The notes under the pieces are model-generated. The model saw only the letters and a program-made list of their open reading frames with translations. It ran no database searches and was not told the DNA's origin. A stretch of 64,000 nt of DNA. It comes from Cladochytrium replicatum (lineage: Eukaryota > Chytridiomycota > Chytridiomycetes > Cladochytriales > Cladochytriaceae). The position numbers and the translations under genes were made by a program. Shown one piece after another: positions 20,727-31,733 of the stretch (positions are counted from its first letter, which is position 1; every line of letters begins with the position of its first letter). The stretch is taken from contig JAHLKD010000033.1 in assembly GCA_025526935.1 (NCBI GenBank), forward strand, positions 1 through 64,000, given 5' to 3'.

Positions 20727-21285
20727 CGTACTTGTGTCCCTGCCGCCTGTAAAAGTCCAGAAATGTTGTTTCCTTCTGAAAGGAAGAGCTTTTCAAGCAC
20801 TCCATATGATAGGCGTTTGCTGCTGTTATGAACTCCGTTCGTCCACTGCATTCATCGTGAATTTCATTCAGGGCTTGACAAACTAACTTGCTGTCAGAGT
20901 TAAGTCGGTCGATCAACCCTTGAAGAATAAATCTTGGGCCGCATTCATCACGATTTGTTTGACAGTTGCTGATGAAGTCCTCCGAGTCGTAGCTGTGGGT
21001 GCTTGCTTTGAATTTTCGATACCAAAGTTGTATGTCTGAAGCAGGACAGAGTCCGTCGATGAGCAAATAGTCAGCATCCCCTTTAGTACCACGTCGCGCC
21101 TGTTTCTTTGAAGGAGCTGTCGATTTGACATCTGTCGATTTGACATCAAGGCCTACTTCTGCTTCTTCCACTTCAGAACCTGATCCTAGAGATGTTTCAG
21201 GTGCAGTTACCGGTTCTGCACTTGATTCTCGTTCAGATGATCGTTTGGATTGTTTCAACGCTCGCTTCTTTGTAGTTCGAGGCAT
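20727..21285 (-). CDS. Unrecognised protein, C-terminus cut by a Copia LTR
   Basis: From MPRTTKKRALKQSKR at 21285 the frame runs about 186 codons. It then enters the LTR at 20726 and stops after 13 foreign codons. The first 70 residues are basic and Ser/Glu-rich. The remainder (DYLLIDGLCPASDIQLWYRK ... GLIDRLNSDSKLVCQALNEI) looks like a folded helical domain, loosely reminiscent of retrotransposon Gag capsid regions, but I do not recognise the family. It is unrelated to the N-terminus of the hAT transposase, yet it lies behind the same dyad array and terminus. It may be cargo of a non-autonomous element or a Gag-like gene of another element. Confidence 0.5.
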
Positions 21286-21452
21286 GGTGTTTGTACTGTT
21301 TGTCGTAGGAAGATACAGGCCCGGTGTTCTTAGCCGGAATGTTACAGGAATGTATGCTGTAATACTTCCCTGACACTATAGTTTTCTACCCGATCTGAAA
21401 ATAATAATAACCTAGGGAAGAAACTGGCTAGTAACATTGATAGAGAGGATTC

Positions 21453-21845
21453 TGTCCGGGTGGACAGAATCTTATTGCTAGTAACATTGATAGAGAGGTT
21501 AGTTGTATTGGGTAGAGATAACTGAAGTACGTCAATGAGTTGAGAAAGTGTCCAGGTGGACAGAATCCTATTTCTAGTAACATTGATAGAGAGGTTAGTT
21601 GTATTGGGTAGAGATAACTGAAGTACGTCAATGTTGAGAAAGTGTCCGGGTGGACAGAATCTTATTGCTAGTAACATTGACAGAGAGGTTAGTTGTACTT
21701 GATAGAGATCACTGAAGTACCGTCAATGAGTTGAGAAAGTGTCCGGGTGGACAGAAAATACATGCCTCGATGGCTGTTGTGATGCAAATTGTTTGATACA
21801 TACAAAACTTATATTGCGTCTTCTTGGAAAGTGTCCGCGTGGACA
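21453..21845. repeat. Second dyad array next to terminus C
   Basis: Dyads start at 21453, 21549 (TGTCCAGGTGGACA), 21643, 21740 and 21832 (TGTCCGCGTGGACA). Spacings are 96, 94, 97 and 92 bp. The repeat units and the final non-repeated interval match the first array, so both were copied as one cassette. The array lies about 170 bp before the ATG of the minus-strand frame at 21285. Confidence 0.8.
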
Positions 21846-22054
21846 AAAAGAACAATAGCTTCGTTTTAGCTTCCCTATCACATCGGGTTTTACTTGGGTC
21901 TGATTTTTGACCCGAGAAGGCTTTTCCTACTGGACCCGATATCCGACCCGGATCCGACCCGAAAATCTTCCATGAAAACCCGGCACTCAGGTCGGGTACA
22001 TTTGGTCAATGGACCCGGACCCGACCTGAAAGACCCTAAAAACCCGCCGATCCT
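21846..22054. repeat. hAT-like element terminus C (outer end at 22054)
   Basis: This segment matches terminus A in the same orientation with scattered substitutions. It ends ACCCGCCGATCCT at 22054. The eight bases outside it do not match those outside termini A or B, so no target duplication pairs the three ends. Confidence 0.7.
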
Positions 22055-22282
22055 TACACAGAAGCATATGATTAACAGGCGAGTGAAGAGGATTTGGACC
22101 AAATAGACACAGATGAGGGTGATGGGTTCTCCCTCAATCACATACCAAAAAGGCAGTATATAAGGCTATCAGATCAACACGCCAAACAGTGAAGGGACAC
22201 CAACGCAATTTGGAGCCGCCAGAGCGCAAGTCCCACCAGTCGAAATGATGCATGACTCAGACACCAAGGTTGGGAAGCTGGT

Positions 22283-23340
22283 GTGGGTTCCCAATCAGAT
22301 GAACTTGTGGGTAACAGTGTGGGGGGAGGGTGTGCCTGTCCAAAACTGGTTGCGTACGGTCTGGGACCAAGCTATCAAAAGCAGCACAGGACATCTGCTT
22401 TTGTCAGTGGCGACGTGGAACTGACAGGGTGCCTGGCAGCAAAAGTGTCCCCATTTAATGGCTGGGCGACCGGACAGCAGATAACTTAGTAGCAGTGCAT
22501 GAAATTGGATTGACAGCAAGAGAGTTTGAATACAGTATGTTTAGAGTACTTTTGCCAGTTTCTACTCACAACCCAGCGACGTGCAACAACAGTGGGTCTG
22601 TTGATCAATAAAGGTTCGGCAAGATATGCGCAGCACCATCAAACCATGAAAGTGGATGGAGTTTCTTTGCAGTGAACCTTTCTATGAAACATAAAGAGAT
22701 TTGGATAATCAACACCTACTGACAACATGGTGGCACCAGCAGGAGCAGGTCATCATGGCACACATAGAGCAAATAGAGAAATGGAGAGAGATGCTCCACA
22801 AAAAAGGTTGAAATTCTGCACCTAGGAGACTTCAACTCTGTATGCTGTGATCTTGATTGACATGGGTGTACGCTCAGCACAATGACTGGATGGATGCTGG
22901 AGAATGAGTTCTGTGATGTGGGGGCACAATTTGAAGATGTCAATAGTGTACGCATGACACAGTACTCTCAGGGGGAAGATACTCAGTCACAGTCTGCCAG
23001 CAGGATTGATCAGGTTTAGGTCAGTCCACATATGATACATAGGGTCACTCAGTATCAGGTTGAGGTGATGTCCCCGGGTGGAATGGTGTCAGATCACAAA
23101 GGGGTATGGTGTACCTTCCAGGAACTGGGGGCCACAGCAGGTGCACACAGCCGGAGACAGAAAGTCTTCAGACCCATAGATAGATGAGCAGAGTGCACCG
23201 GGGATCAGTGGGAGGCCTCCATGGAAATGGTGGAAGAGGAGATACCCTATCTTTGATAGGATAGTCAAGTTAGAAAGCAGAGTAGATGAGATTCAGGGCA
23301 ATATAGGCGCAGATGAGACTCTAGCTTAGCACCAGGCTGA
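22283..23340 (+). pseudogene. Degenerate LINE (non-LTR) endonuclease region
   Basis: Split over frames and stops, the plus strand shows in order ATWN, INTY, LGDFNSVCCDL, ASRIDQV and VSDHKGVWC. These are the ordered motifs of the exonuclease/endonuclease/phosphatase fold that nicks target DNA in non-LTR retrotransposons (GDFN, RIDxx and SDH). At least four in-frame stops are present. No reverse-transcriptase motif was found to the right before the next gene. Confidence 0.65.
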
Positions 23341-23527
23341 TGCAGCCTGGTTGGAGACCACTAAATCTGATGAGGAAGCAAGTAGTCTTTTGCCACAGGG
23401 GTACATTTATATATTTTAGCATGTTTCAATTGGTAATGGAGAATTCAAATGAACCACTAAGTTTTTGTGTTAATTGTTTATTTTGGAACAATTGCCATAC
23501 AATGGTTACTGGTCTACTAATCTGCAC

Positions 23528-26500
23528 TTATATTAAACTGTTTTTGGCCTGCTCTGTAATTCTTTGTGAGTTGAGGCATTCTTTGACAGCGTTCATGATT
23601 TTTCTTCTGGATCCAAGTGTTCTTATGCCAAGCTCTCTAAGATCACTCTCGGTAAATGACAAGAGTGTATGGAAATCAACTTCTTGATCAATAAAGAGCT
23701 GTATGTATTTTGAGAGGTCTAATGATTCTAACAATGTTCTTAACTCTTATGCTTAAATTAGCCTATTTCAGAGACATTTAACAGATACACATACGTCTGA
23801 AGTCTTTGATATCTTCCTGCTTCATGCTGAATATTTGATCAATTACATCAGGACTGAATGTCACTTCTCCTGTTTCTTCTCCATCTAAAAATAATCTGCT
23901 TTAATACTAAGTGCTATTAGTGATGTGATGCTAACCTGACACATTATCAAGAGGAATAAATGCACTGGGATTTCTTAAAGGTGCAAGTCGTTTTCTTGGG
24001 ACTTGGTCTTCAACAACATTAGGTAAAGATTTCGACATAGACAATCCACAAAACTTGCTGTCTGGTTTCCTTGAACGCACACTTGTGTGAGCAGCAACAA
24101 CTGATGTTGCAGCTAAAATCGGTGGAGATAGTGCAATGAGTGTAGTTCCTGCGGAATCTATGGTCTGAGTTGGTGATGGAATCACTTGATACTCTTCAAA
24201 AGAAATATTTCCTGTTTTCATTATAAGCCGATCAGGTTCTTGTGAAGTAAACCCTGCAATGGCAGGCTGAGAATGGGTTGTATAGCTTGTATATCCACTG
24301 TTTGTGGAGCGACTCTTCAAGAATTGAGGTAAAAGGGGTGCTCAAATGATTTTGGGCTATTTTCTTACCGTATGTTTTACACTGCCAGTTGTATTTGAGT
24401 TATATCCTCCAGGCTTCGAAAATGTTGTTGCAGTAATTGTTGTTGCAAGAATATGGGCATGTTTTTGTATCTGCAAGCTTTCATCATTGACATCTGATTT
24501 GCTCCTTTTTATAGTTTGCTCTTTATTTGATTGTGGGCCTTCTTCAAACAAATGGCGCAAGTTTGGGACAGAATGTGTTGCCTTTGTTGATTTTATCTTA
24601 GAAAGAAAATAATATCCTGGAACTTTGATTTTAACTATACCAAAAAACGTGTACTTGGACCAGGTGGTTGATTTGGCTGTGGACCTAAAAGATCAAAGGC
24701 GCTCCCTCCTTTTTCAAAAAGATTATAGCCTGATGTTTGTGCGGCTGACCCAGGAGCTTAGATATAGTTATCATGCTAAATATCAATACTTTAAGAATTT
24801 TTTAAAATACCTGCAGTTACTGGAGCAAGAAGTTTGCTATTGAAATGCTGGAATGAGTCGTAAGTGTTTTGTATGGGAAGAGTTCCAAAAGATGGCCCAG
24901 TCTGTTGAATTGTAATGGCAGACAAATTAATAGGAACCTAAAATTGCGTTAGACATTAGAGTTTGATTCTGAAGAGAAACCTACTTGTTTCAATGATAAG
25001 TATTCAAGGATCAATTTTTGTCCCAGTTCAATATTAGGGTTTCCTCTCAGATGATGAAGAAAGATTGAAATTTCTCCTGATCTAAAGTCAATGTTTGCTA
25101 AGTTTGAGAACAGAAGCTCAAGCCCAAGCTCAATTTTCAGTCTCTGTCGCATATGTATATTGAACTCTGGCGCGCGGAGCACAAACCCTGCAATTTGAGT
25201 TGCTGGAATTGAAAACTCAAACATTTCTGGAGTAAGATCCTAAAAGTATGTTGAGAATGAGAATTTCTATCTTTATTTCAACTACCAATATCATTTGAGC
25301 AGCTTGATGGACATAAGGCTCAGCACCTTGCAACGTGATTCCATCTGATCCAAGCTCCTTCTGTGGCCAAATTATCTTGATTTTAGTTTTATTTGCGATT
25401 TCATAAATGTTGGTCAAGGTGGGATTTGACAATAACCTATGAAATACTCTTGGAATATTAACCATGGTTGTAATTTCATGTTTATCCTATGTAAACCTGA
25501 GTTAATGCTATGCGATCAAAGTAAGATAGACTTACTGAGAAATTGACTAGCTCCATAATAGATTCTTTCAAGTGTTCTAAGTTAGAAGCATTTTTTGCAG
25601 GAGTTCTTGCAATGACATTATCATTGTTCTCATAATAGCCACCAAGCTGAGAAAATTCATCAGCATTCGAAAACTTGACATATACACCATATTTCTTCAT
25701 AATTCTCTGTATATTCTTGCCACCTACTCCAATTATTCTCTTGTGGTATGCCTCAGGTACGTAAAATGATATCTCCGCTGGAAGCTCATCCTATGAAGTT
25801 TGTTAATAACTCATGTTGCATCTGAGTGTGTGTATACTTCTAGCAAAATGAGTCCTTCAATTGCTTTTGATGGAATGGGATTGTAGATATCAATAAGCAT
25901 GTTATAATTATTAATATTGTCTTGGAAAACAATTTTGCAGCCAGAAGTTTTGATAATTTTGTTGATTTTTCCGTTTTTCTTTCCGTTTATGAATTCTCTG
26001 TGTTCCAGAGCCAGTTCCAGCTGAAATTTTGTATCTCGCAAAGAACTCTATAAAGTAGTAAGAGAACAGTACACCTTAAATAGAGCAGTTTTATATACCT
26101 TAACAAAGTCACATTCCGCTAGTCTCTGATATGAACTTTTAGAGGCGGATTGTCCACCGTAGATCTCAACAAAAAGTTGTTGAATTACAACTTCACTGTT
26201 TGTATCTCGGCAAATGCTTCCTAGAATTCCATGCAAGTCATTTGGCTCTGGCATATTGAGCAACGCACCAAACGGAGTTGAGCTAACCCCATGTGCTTGC
26301 CCTGCAAGGTGAATACAGGCGACATAAAACTCAGAAGCCTGTAAGTTAAAGCATGTTACTTTTTATCATTCATGATGAAGCAAGTTACCATCAACAAAAC
26401 TACTCGCGCAGCTCGTTCAACATGCACGCGATCATCACCCAGTATCATGACTGTGTTGTTATTGCTTCCTAATGGCGGGCATGAAATGTGAACTCCATTG

Positions 26501-27576
26501 TCGGACATAATTTTCAAAAGCTCGCTTTGTCGATTCAAGAGTATCCAGTCAATCTTACGAGGGAGGATTTGAAGGTTCTTTGTCAAAATTTCTTGATTCT
26601 ATTCTGGGGTGGTTAGTTATTGGTCATACTGATTTTTAGCTTACCTTTGCTAATAGAAGAGAAAGTAGCTGCTCTCGGGCATTTCGAACACCGTCAGGTT
26701 CACCGGTTATATAAATGTTACTTAATGCTGAGTCCATTGCCATCACTTCTTCAGAGATTTCGAACGGTTTGCAGCCGGCCTGTGCGATAAAAGCGGTCGG
26801 CATATAAATGTTTGTCATTGTTTGTTGCATTATCGATTCCAGCACATCCCTCTTCCGTCCAGAGAGAATGGAATGCAGCCGCGGATCGATCTCAACAGAT
26901 TCGCAATATAATCCATTCTGTTCACAGATAAATGTTCAGTCCTTCTGCCCGCCACATAAAGTTGGACCAACCATCTCATCCAACAAAACAAGAATGCGCA
27001 TCCTTGCCCTCTCTACTGAGTCCCATTGTCCAATAATTTCAACGTCCATGCTGCTAGAACGGTAAGCAGAACCGATTTGCGGTAATTGCAACTTATCGTT
27101 GTCCAGGCAAGTAATTTGGGTGTGAGAGGTTTTCATGATTTCGTCGACTCTCTTTTTGACATATGCCTTCATTTCCCCATTATCGTTGAGAAGCGCACGA
27201 CGAGTAGTTTTGATTGTTGTCATTTTCTGAATTCGCCGAGTATCGTGAGTATCAATTTGACAAGTGTTTCAGTTGCCGTTACCTGAGTAGGACTGTTGCG
27301 CAGGAGGAATCCACGAGCAGCAAAAGCCTGGCTGAACGTGCCGGAGATGCTGATGGTGTATTTGAACTCGTGCATGCCCGGTTGCTGTCCTGACACAGTT
27401 TCGGGCGGTGAGAACATGATTGATGTGTTTGTTGCTTTAGCTGCTTCGTTGATTAAGTTGCCGATGGAAACGGTGATGGAAGCTTGGGTCGATGCCACTC
27501 CCGCCTCTATTACGTCGTAGGTGACGACAGGATAGCAGAAAGTTATCCACACCGAGTGTTGCGTTGTTGGATCCAT
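23528..27576 (-). CDS. Bicaudal-C-like protein: multiple KH domains and C-terminal SAM
   Basis: About 15 exons can be chained. The first nine are 27576-27283, 27226-26972, 26917-26645, 26598-26389, 26338-26099, 26047-25838, 25790-25536, 25486-25286 and 25239-24985. Their lengths are all multiples of three, with GT...AG introns of 46-57 nt. The protein has about 1,100 residues. The N-terminal two thirds consists of KH-type units. The clearest has the GxxG loop in HKRIIGVGGKNIQRIMKKYG (near 25735), while several others have lost GxxG. A low-complexity linker follows. The last exon encodes a SAM domain (LDLSKYIQLFIDQEVDF then LRELGIRTLGSRRKIM, 23590-23730) closely resembling that of animal Bicaudal-C. 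That family binds mRNA through KH domains and polymerises through SAM. The role here is inferred from architecture. Confidence 0.82.
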
Positions 27577-27679
27577 TTCGAAGAGAGGCTGTCAACAAGA
27601 CGGCTACTTCCGCATATTCGAAGAATATGTATAAATGTGTATATATAAACAACCAAAAGGCATGATCGTTCATCGCCAA

Positions 27680-28164
27680 TCAAAGCAAAGTGAAACCGCT
27701 GTTCCTGGTTGTGTCGCTGGAGCAAGGACCGAAATGGCATTCGAGCAGCTGGATACCTTTCAACATTAGAAAAACCGTGCTTCGATCGTTTAATGCATTG
27801 TTCAATTCTTCGCATTCCTTGCCTGGCACACTTCGAGTCCTATTATATGCTCTTAGTAAGAAGTCCATCAAAGCGCCAGACGCAAATGTGCGCTCTTGTA
27901 ACTGAAGTTCGTAAATAAAATCATGATCCACAACGAACGGATTAACGGCAGAGAATTTGTTGAATCGCATGACAATGTCCTCGACAACTCCAAATATTTT
28001 TACATGAGCCAAAAAGCAGTACTCTACTCAACGTGCACACCTGCCGTGCACCAATTATCTCTGCGTTATATTTTAAGAGACATGTCTTCGTTCGCCGCCT
28101 CTTGAACTTCCGTCAGTGTTTGGTGGTTCAATCGAATCTGTTGATCCATTTATTACGATTCACA
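27680..28164 (-). CDS. Unrecognised small protein
   Basis: A minus-strand frame ending at 27680 contains MRFNKFSAVNPFVVDHDFIY and later GKECEELNNALNDRSTVFLM, then ends GFTLL. Composition and the mix of hydrophobic and charged residues look like real coding sequence of about 100 residues. A first exon beginning MDQQIRLNHQTLTEVQEA at 28164 is possible, but the splice between the two could not be fixed. No family was recognised. It lies 103 bp upstream of the Bicaudal-C-like ATG on the same strand. Confidence 0.4.
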
Positions 28165-28179
28165 TTTCGCTATATAGAT

Positions 28180-28830
28180 GACCAATTAACCAAACGAATG
28201 GTCTCCCATATCTTGCGTACCCGACTACTAGTATGGCAGATTTCTGGATGTCCTTCGCAGATATTACCACGGAGGTGGTGTCAGGGTTAGAATATTACCT
28301 TTTCAGTCTCCCTGTTCGCAAGGACTTGCAGGTGGTAACTCATATTGTAGATTTGACCTAATCTCGTTACTTCGCCGACAATCTCGATTTGTCATAGAGC
28401 TTTGATCTTGACTTCGGCAGAACGTCTATGCAAATGAATGAAACTTACCAAACTATAATTTCTTTTCGAGCAGCTTAACTGCAACGTTGGTCTGAGTTAT
28501 TTGATGAACCTTTTTGATTCTTTCTCCTTCGAACAGACAAATTCACCATTATTATTCCTTCAGCATAGCTGTTCCGAAATAAAACTCGAAGCACTGTGAC
28601 CACATAACATCTGGCCTGTTCTCTAATCTCCGCTGCAATTCGTCATACACATCCATCGATAGATCGTTGGAAACCCTGATTATCATTTCGTCCCGCCCTC
28701 GCATGTACAATTCAAACCATCGAAACCCCTGGCTTAATCAGAACACATAGCTTATGAGCAATTAAGATTTACCTTCAGTGATCCAAAAGCAAGGCAGTCC
28801 AGAAGGAATTTTATATTCCGGCCCTGTTGA
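28180..28830 (-). CDS. Unrecognised intron-rich gene (one or two)
   Basis: Several minus-strand exon-like pieces lie here. 28772-28830 reads GRNIKFLLDCLAFGSLK before a GT. About 28560-28732 reads GFRWFELYMRGRDEMIIRV then ENRPDVMWSQCFEFYFG. About 28460-28530 reads ERIKKVHQITQTNVAVKLLE. About 28180-28410 reads IVGEVTRLGQIYN and MSYHLQVLANRETEK, then an intron and KSAILVVGYARYGRPFVWLI ending at YSEM. They could be one gene or two small ones. No family was recognised and no start codon is clear. The right end nearly touches the transporter gene in divergent orientation. Confidence 0.35.
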
Positions 28831-28886
28831 TCATTATCAACCCCACACCCGGTGGCTTGGTTGTGGGGTAAGGTTTTTCTCAGAAA

Positions 28887-31615
28887 ATGGAGGAGAAAAG
28901 ACCTCCTCTTGTTGACATGGAGGTTGTAATGCCTCCCTCGTCAAATTCGTGGAGCAAAATCGATTCAATCCCAGAAATGTCGAATTCAAGCTCAAATACT
29001 TCGCTGATCGAAACCGAACACCCCACAGTAACGAGCGCACAAAATCGCATGAGTCACGCGAAGGAGCTATGGCACAAATGGAAACCGAAGAAGCAGTCCC
29101 CAATTTCCTTCCTGCAAAGCTGGCTTCCAATTTCGTCCTGGCTGCCGAATTATAAACTTGTATGGCTGAAGGGTGATGTAATCGCCGGATTGACAACGGC
29201 AGTGATGGCAATACCTCAAAGCATGGTAACAGAAAATTAACGGTAAATATTTCATCTGAAATCCGTTTGGGAACTCCCCTAGGCCTACGCAACAGTCGCT
29301 GGTGTTCCGCCAGTTTATGGGTTGTATGCCGCATGCATACCGCCATTAGTGTACGCTCTGTTTGGCACGTAGGCTAGATTCAGTGGTTTAAGATCTTTAG
29401 TTAATGGTATGATTAAGTTCACCCCAGCTCGCAGTTGCTCCGGTCGCGGTTCAGTGCATTATCTTACGATCAGTGTTGAGTTTTGTCGATAACGTTTCAG
29501 AGCCCGACCGATATCTTCATCTTGCCATTCTCACATCTCTCATTACTGGCATATTTACGTTTGTCTGTGGCATTTTGCGTTTGGGTTATGTTGTAACGTT
29601 TTTCAGCCCCTCCGTCATTAAGAGTGAGACCTAATATTCTAATCTCTGCTCCCATCGCTCAAATGATTCTGTTTTTCCAGGCTTCAATGCGGCAAGTGGG
29701 CTTGTCATTCTTGTGAGCCAAGTGAGTTAATCGAACGTGAGTTCAATCTCAAGACTAATGTCTTTTTTTAGCTCGATTCGTTGTTGGGCTACTCAACAAA
29801 GAGGTCGGAATTCGCAATCATTCAGCTAGTCAATGTTATTAGCAGCATTCACAAGACCTCATGGCAGGCAGTATTGATTGGCACTTGCGGTATGGCAATT
29901 CTTGTGCTGATGCAGAAAAAGTGTCCCCCGTGGATTCCATCTGCGTTAATCGTAACAGTGCTCGGTGCATTGGCTGCATTCCTACTAGACACTTATGCAA
30001 GAGTTCTGGTTCCTGTCGTGGGAATGGTACCAGCAGGACTACCGATCCCTCGTGTTCGTGCTGTCTACTGGGAAGACGTAACAGCTGTCCTTCCCGGAGC
30101 AATTGTTATGGGTTTGGTAGAAATTTCACTTTTAATTGGTTCCTTTCTCTAATGGTTGTTCCCGTAGGTTGGATACATGAGCGCTTTCGCGGTTACAGAG
30201 AAATACGCTGAAGTTTATCAATATAGTACGGGAAAATCTTTCAGCCCTGTATCGGCAATTTACCTCTGTTTGCAGCCATCGATCCCAACCAGGAGCTTGT
30301 CGCATTCGGGCTGACACATGTGATCGGCTGGTTTTTCCAAGGAATCGATGCATTTGGTGGACTTTCACGGACTGTCGTTAATGTTCAAGCCGGGGCGCAT
30401 ACTCAGGTGGCAGGCATAATCACGGGGCTCACAATTTTGCTGGCGGTGAGTTGTGATTTCCTCGTGTTAAAGTTTTGACTTATCTAGCAAACCCTTTTAG
30501 CTTCAGTTTCTAACCACGTTCCTTTTCTACATACCGAAAAGCATTTTGGCTGCGGTTATAATATCTGCTGTTTATCAGCTCCTCGATCCGCGGCCATTCA
30601 TTCAGCTTTATCGAATGAAGAAGCAAGATTTTGCGGTAGCTTTGGTTACATCTGCTCTCACTATCTTTACGACTGTGCAATATGGCCTCTTCATTGGGAT
30701 CGGGTTCAGTTTATTCATGATTGTATACCGCAGCGCTCATCCCCACTGGACGATTCTGGGCGAGCTCTCCTACAAGCCTGGTAAGGATCAGAATAAGTGG
30801 TAACAAAATTTCCGTTAAGTTTTAAAAAAGGCACATTTAAGTCGGTGCGTCGATATCGTGGTGCGCGGCAATACGGTGGAATCTTGATCTTTAGATTTGA
30901 TGCAAGTCTCTTCTTCGCCAACATCCAATATTTCCAGAAAACCCTCATCAAACAAATTGACAAACGTGGCCATATGGAAGTCGACTCCGATGCGGAAGAT
31001 ACCGTGCAATATGCCGAATTCCAAAGATCACGAGCCGACGTAGAAGCGCACTTTGATGAGCACCGATCTGTTCCGGAACCGGTACAGTTTGTAGTTTTGG
31101 ACTTCAATCCCGTCAACGATATGGACGTCAGTGCTAGCCACGGCATCATGACACTCCAACGAAGACTCTGGGAGCAGCACTCCATTCTTGTTTTCTATGC
31201 TGGCGTCAAAGGACCTGTTCGTGATACTCTCTGGCGTGTGACTGGGGGAGTTCAAGGTGCTGAACGATATCAGGCAGATTTAGTTCATTATCTTCCATCG
31301 GAGGCCATTCGAGCAACCGAGGCAATCCGGCGATTCAGTGGTTCGGCTGCATTTCCACAACAACCGACTGACCCTGACAATCCAAGCCATTCAATAGAAC
31401 CACAAGAATCTCAACTAGTGGAAACCCCAAGTTCCGACGCACACACTCCTCCGATAAGTTCGCAACAAGGGATAACAACGTCGTTGGAACAAACATACGT
31501 CGCGTGTGTGTTGAAGAACCAATTACACGCTGACCAGTTTTTCTTGACTGTCCATGGTGCAGTTTCGTTTGCTTTGGCGCAACGCACATCTAGTCAGAGA
31601 GCCGCGCAAACATGA
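28887..31615 (+). CDS. SLC26/SulP family anion (sulfate) transporter
   Basis: About eight exons join in frame. The N-terminal cytosolic tail leads to LKGDVIAGLTTAVMAIPQSM and then, after an intron, AYATVAGVPPVYGLYAAC. This is the signature entry of the SulP transmembrane core. Later blocks include IVMGLV|GYMSAFAVTEKYAEVYQY, DPNQELVAFGL, and FGGLSRTVVN with AGAHTQVAGIITGL. The C-terminus is a STAS domain (GGILIFRFDASLFFANIQYF and FVVLDFNPVNDMDVSASHG, 30870-31145), followed by a polar tail. The family carries sulfate or other anions across the plasma membrane, usually with protons in fungi. The exact substrate cannot be read from the sequence. The gene is convergent with the COP9 subunit gene, 118 bp away. 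Confidence 0.92.
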
Positions 31616-31733
31616 GGAAGAGTTGCTGTTCAATACTTTCGGCATGTTCTAATCTGTGCATTTACGATTATAAAGTCAGTTTGTCTTCACTATGAGAAAA
31701 TAAAACGGTTTATTTGTTGGTTTATTCAAAAAC

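Noticed and set aside
15390-22054. A single hAT-like element with ends B and C enclosing the Copia copy
   Set aside because: The ends are inverted relative to each other as required, but the eight bases outside them do not match. The Copia copy is also truncated exactly at end B, so one simple element with one insertion does not explain the structure.
26918-26971. In-frame stop (TGA) in the Bicaudal-C-like gene suggesting recoding or a pseudogene
   Set aside because: A 54-nt intron starting GTTGGT and ending ACAG removes the stop, keeps phase 0, and joins LLDEM to NGLYCESVEI in a sensible KH context.
28837-29346. Minus-strand frame of 169 codons
   Set aside because: It lies antisense to the first exons and intron of the SulP transporter and shows no recognisable domain.
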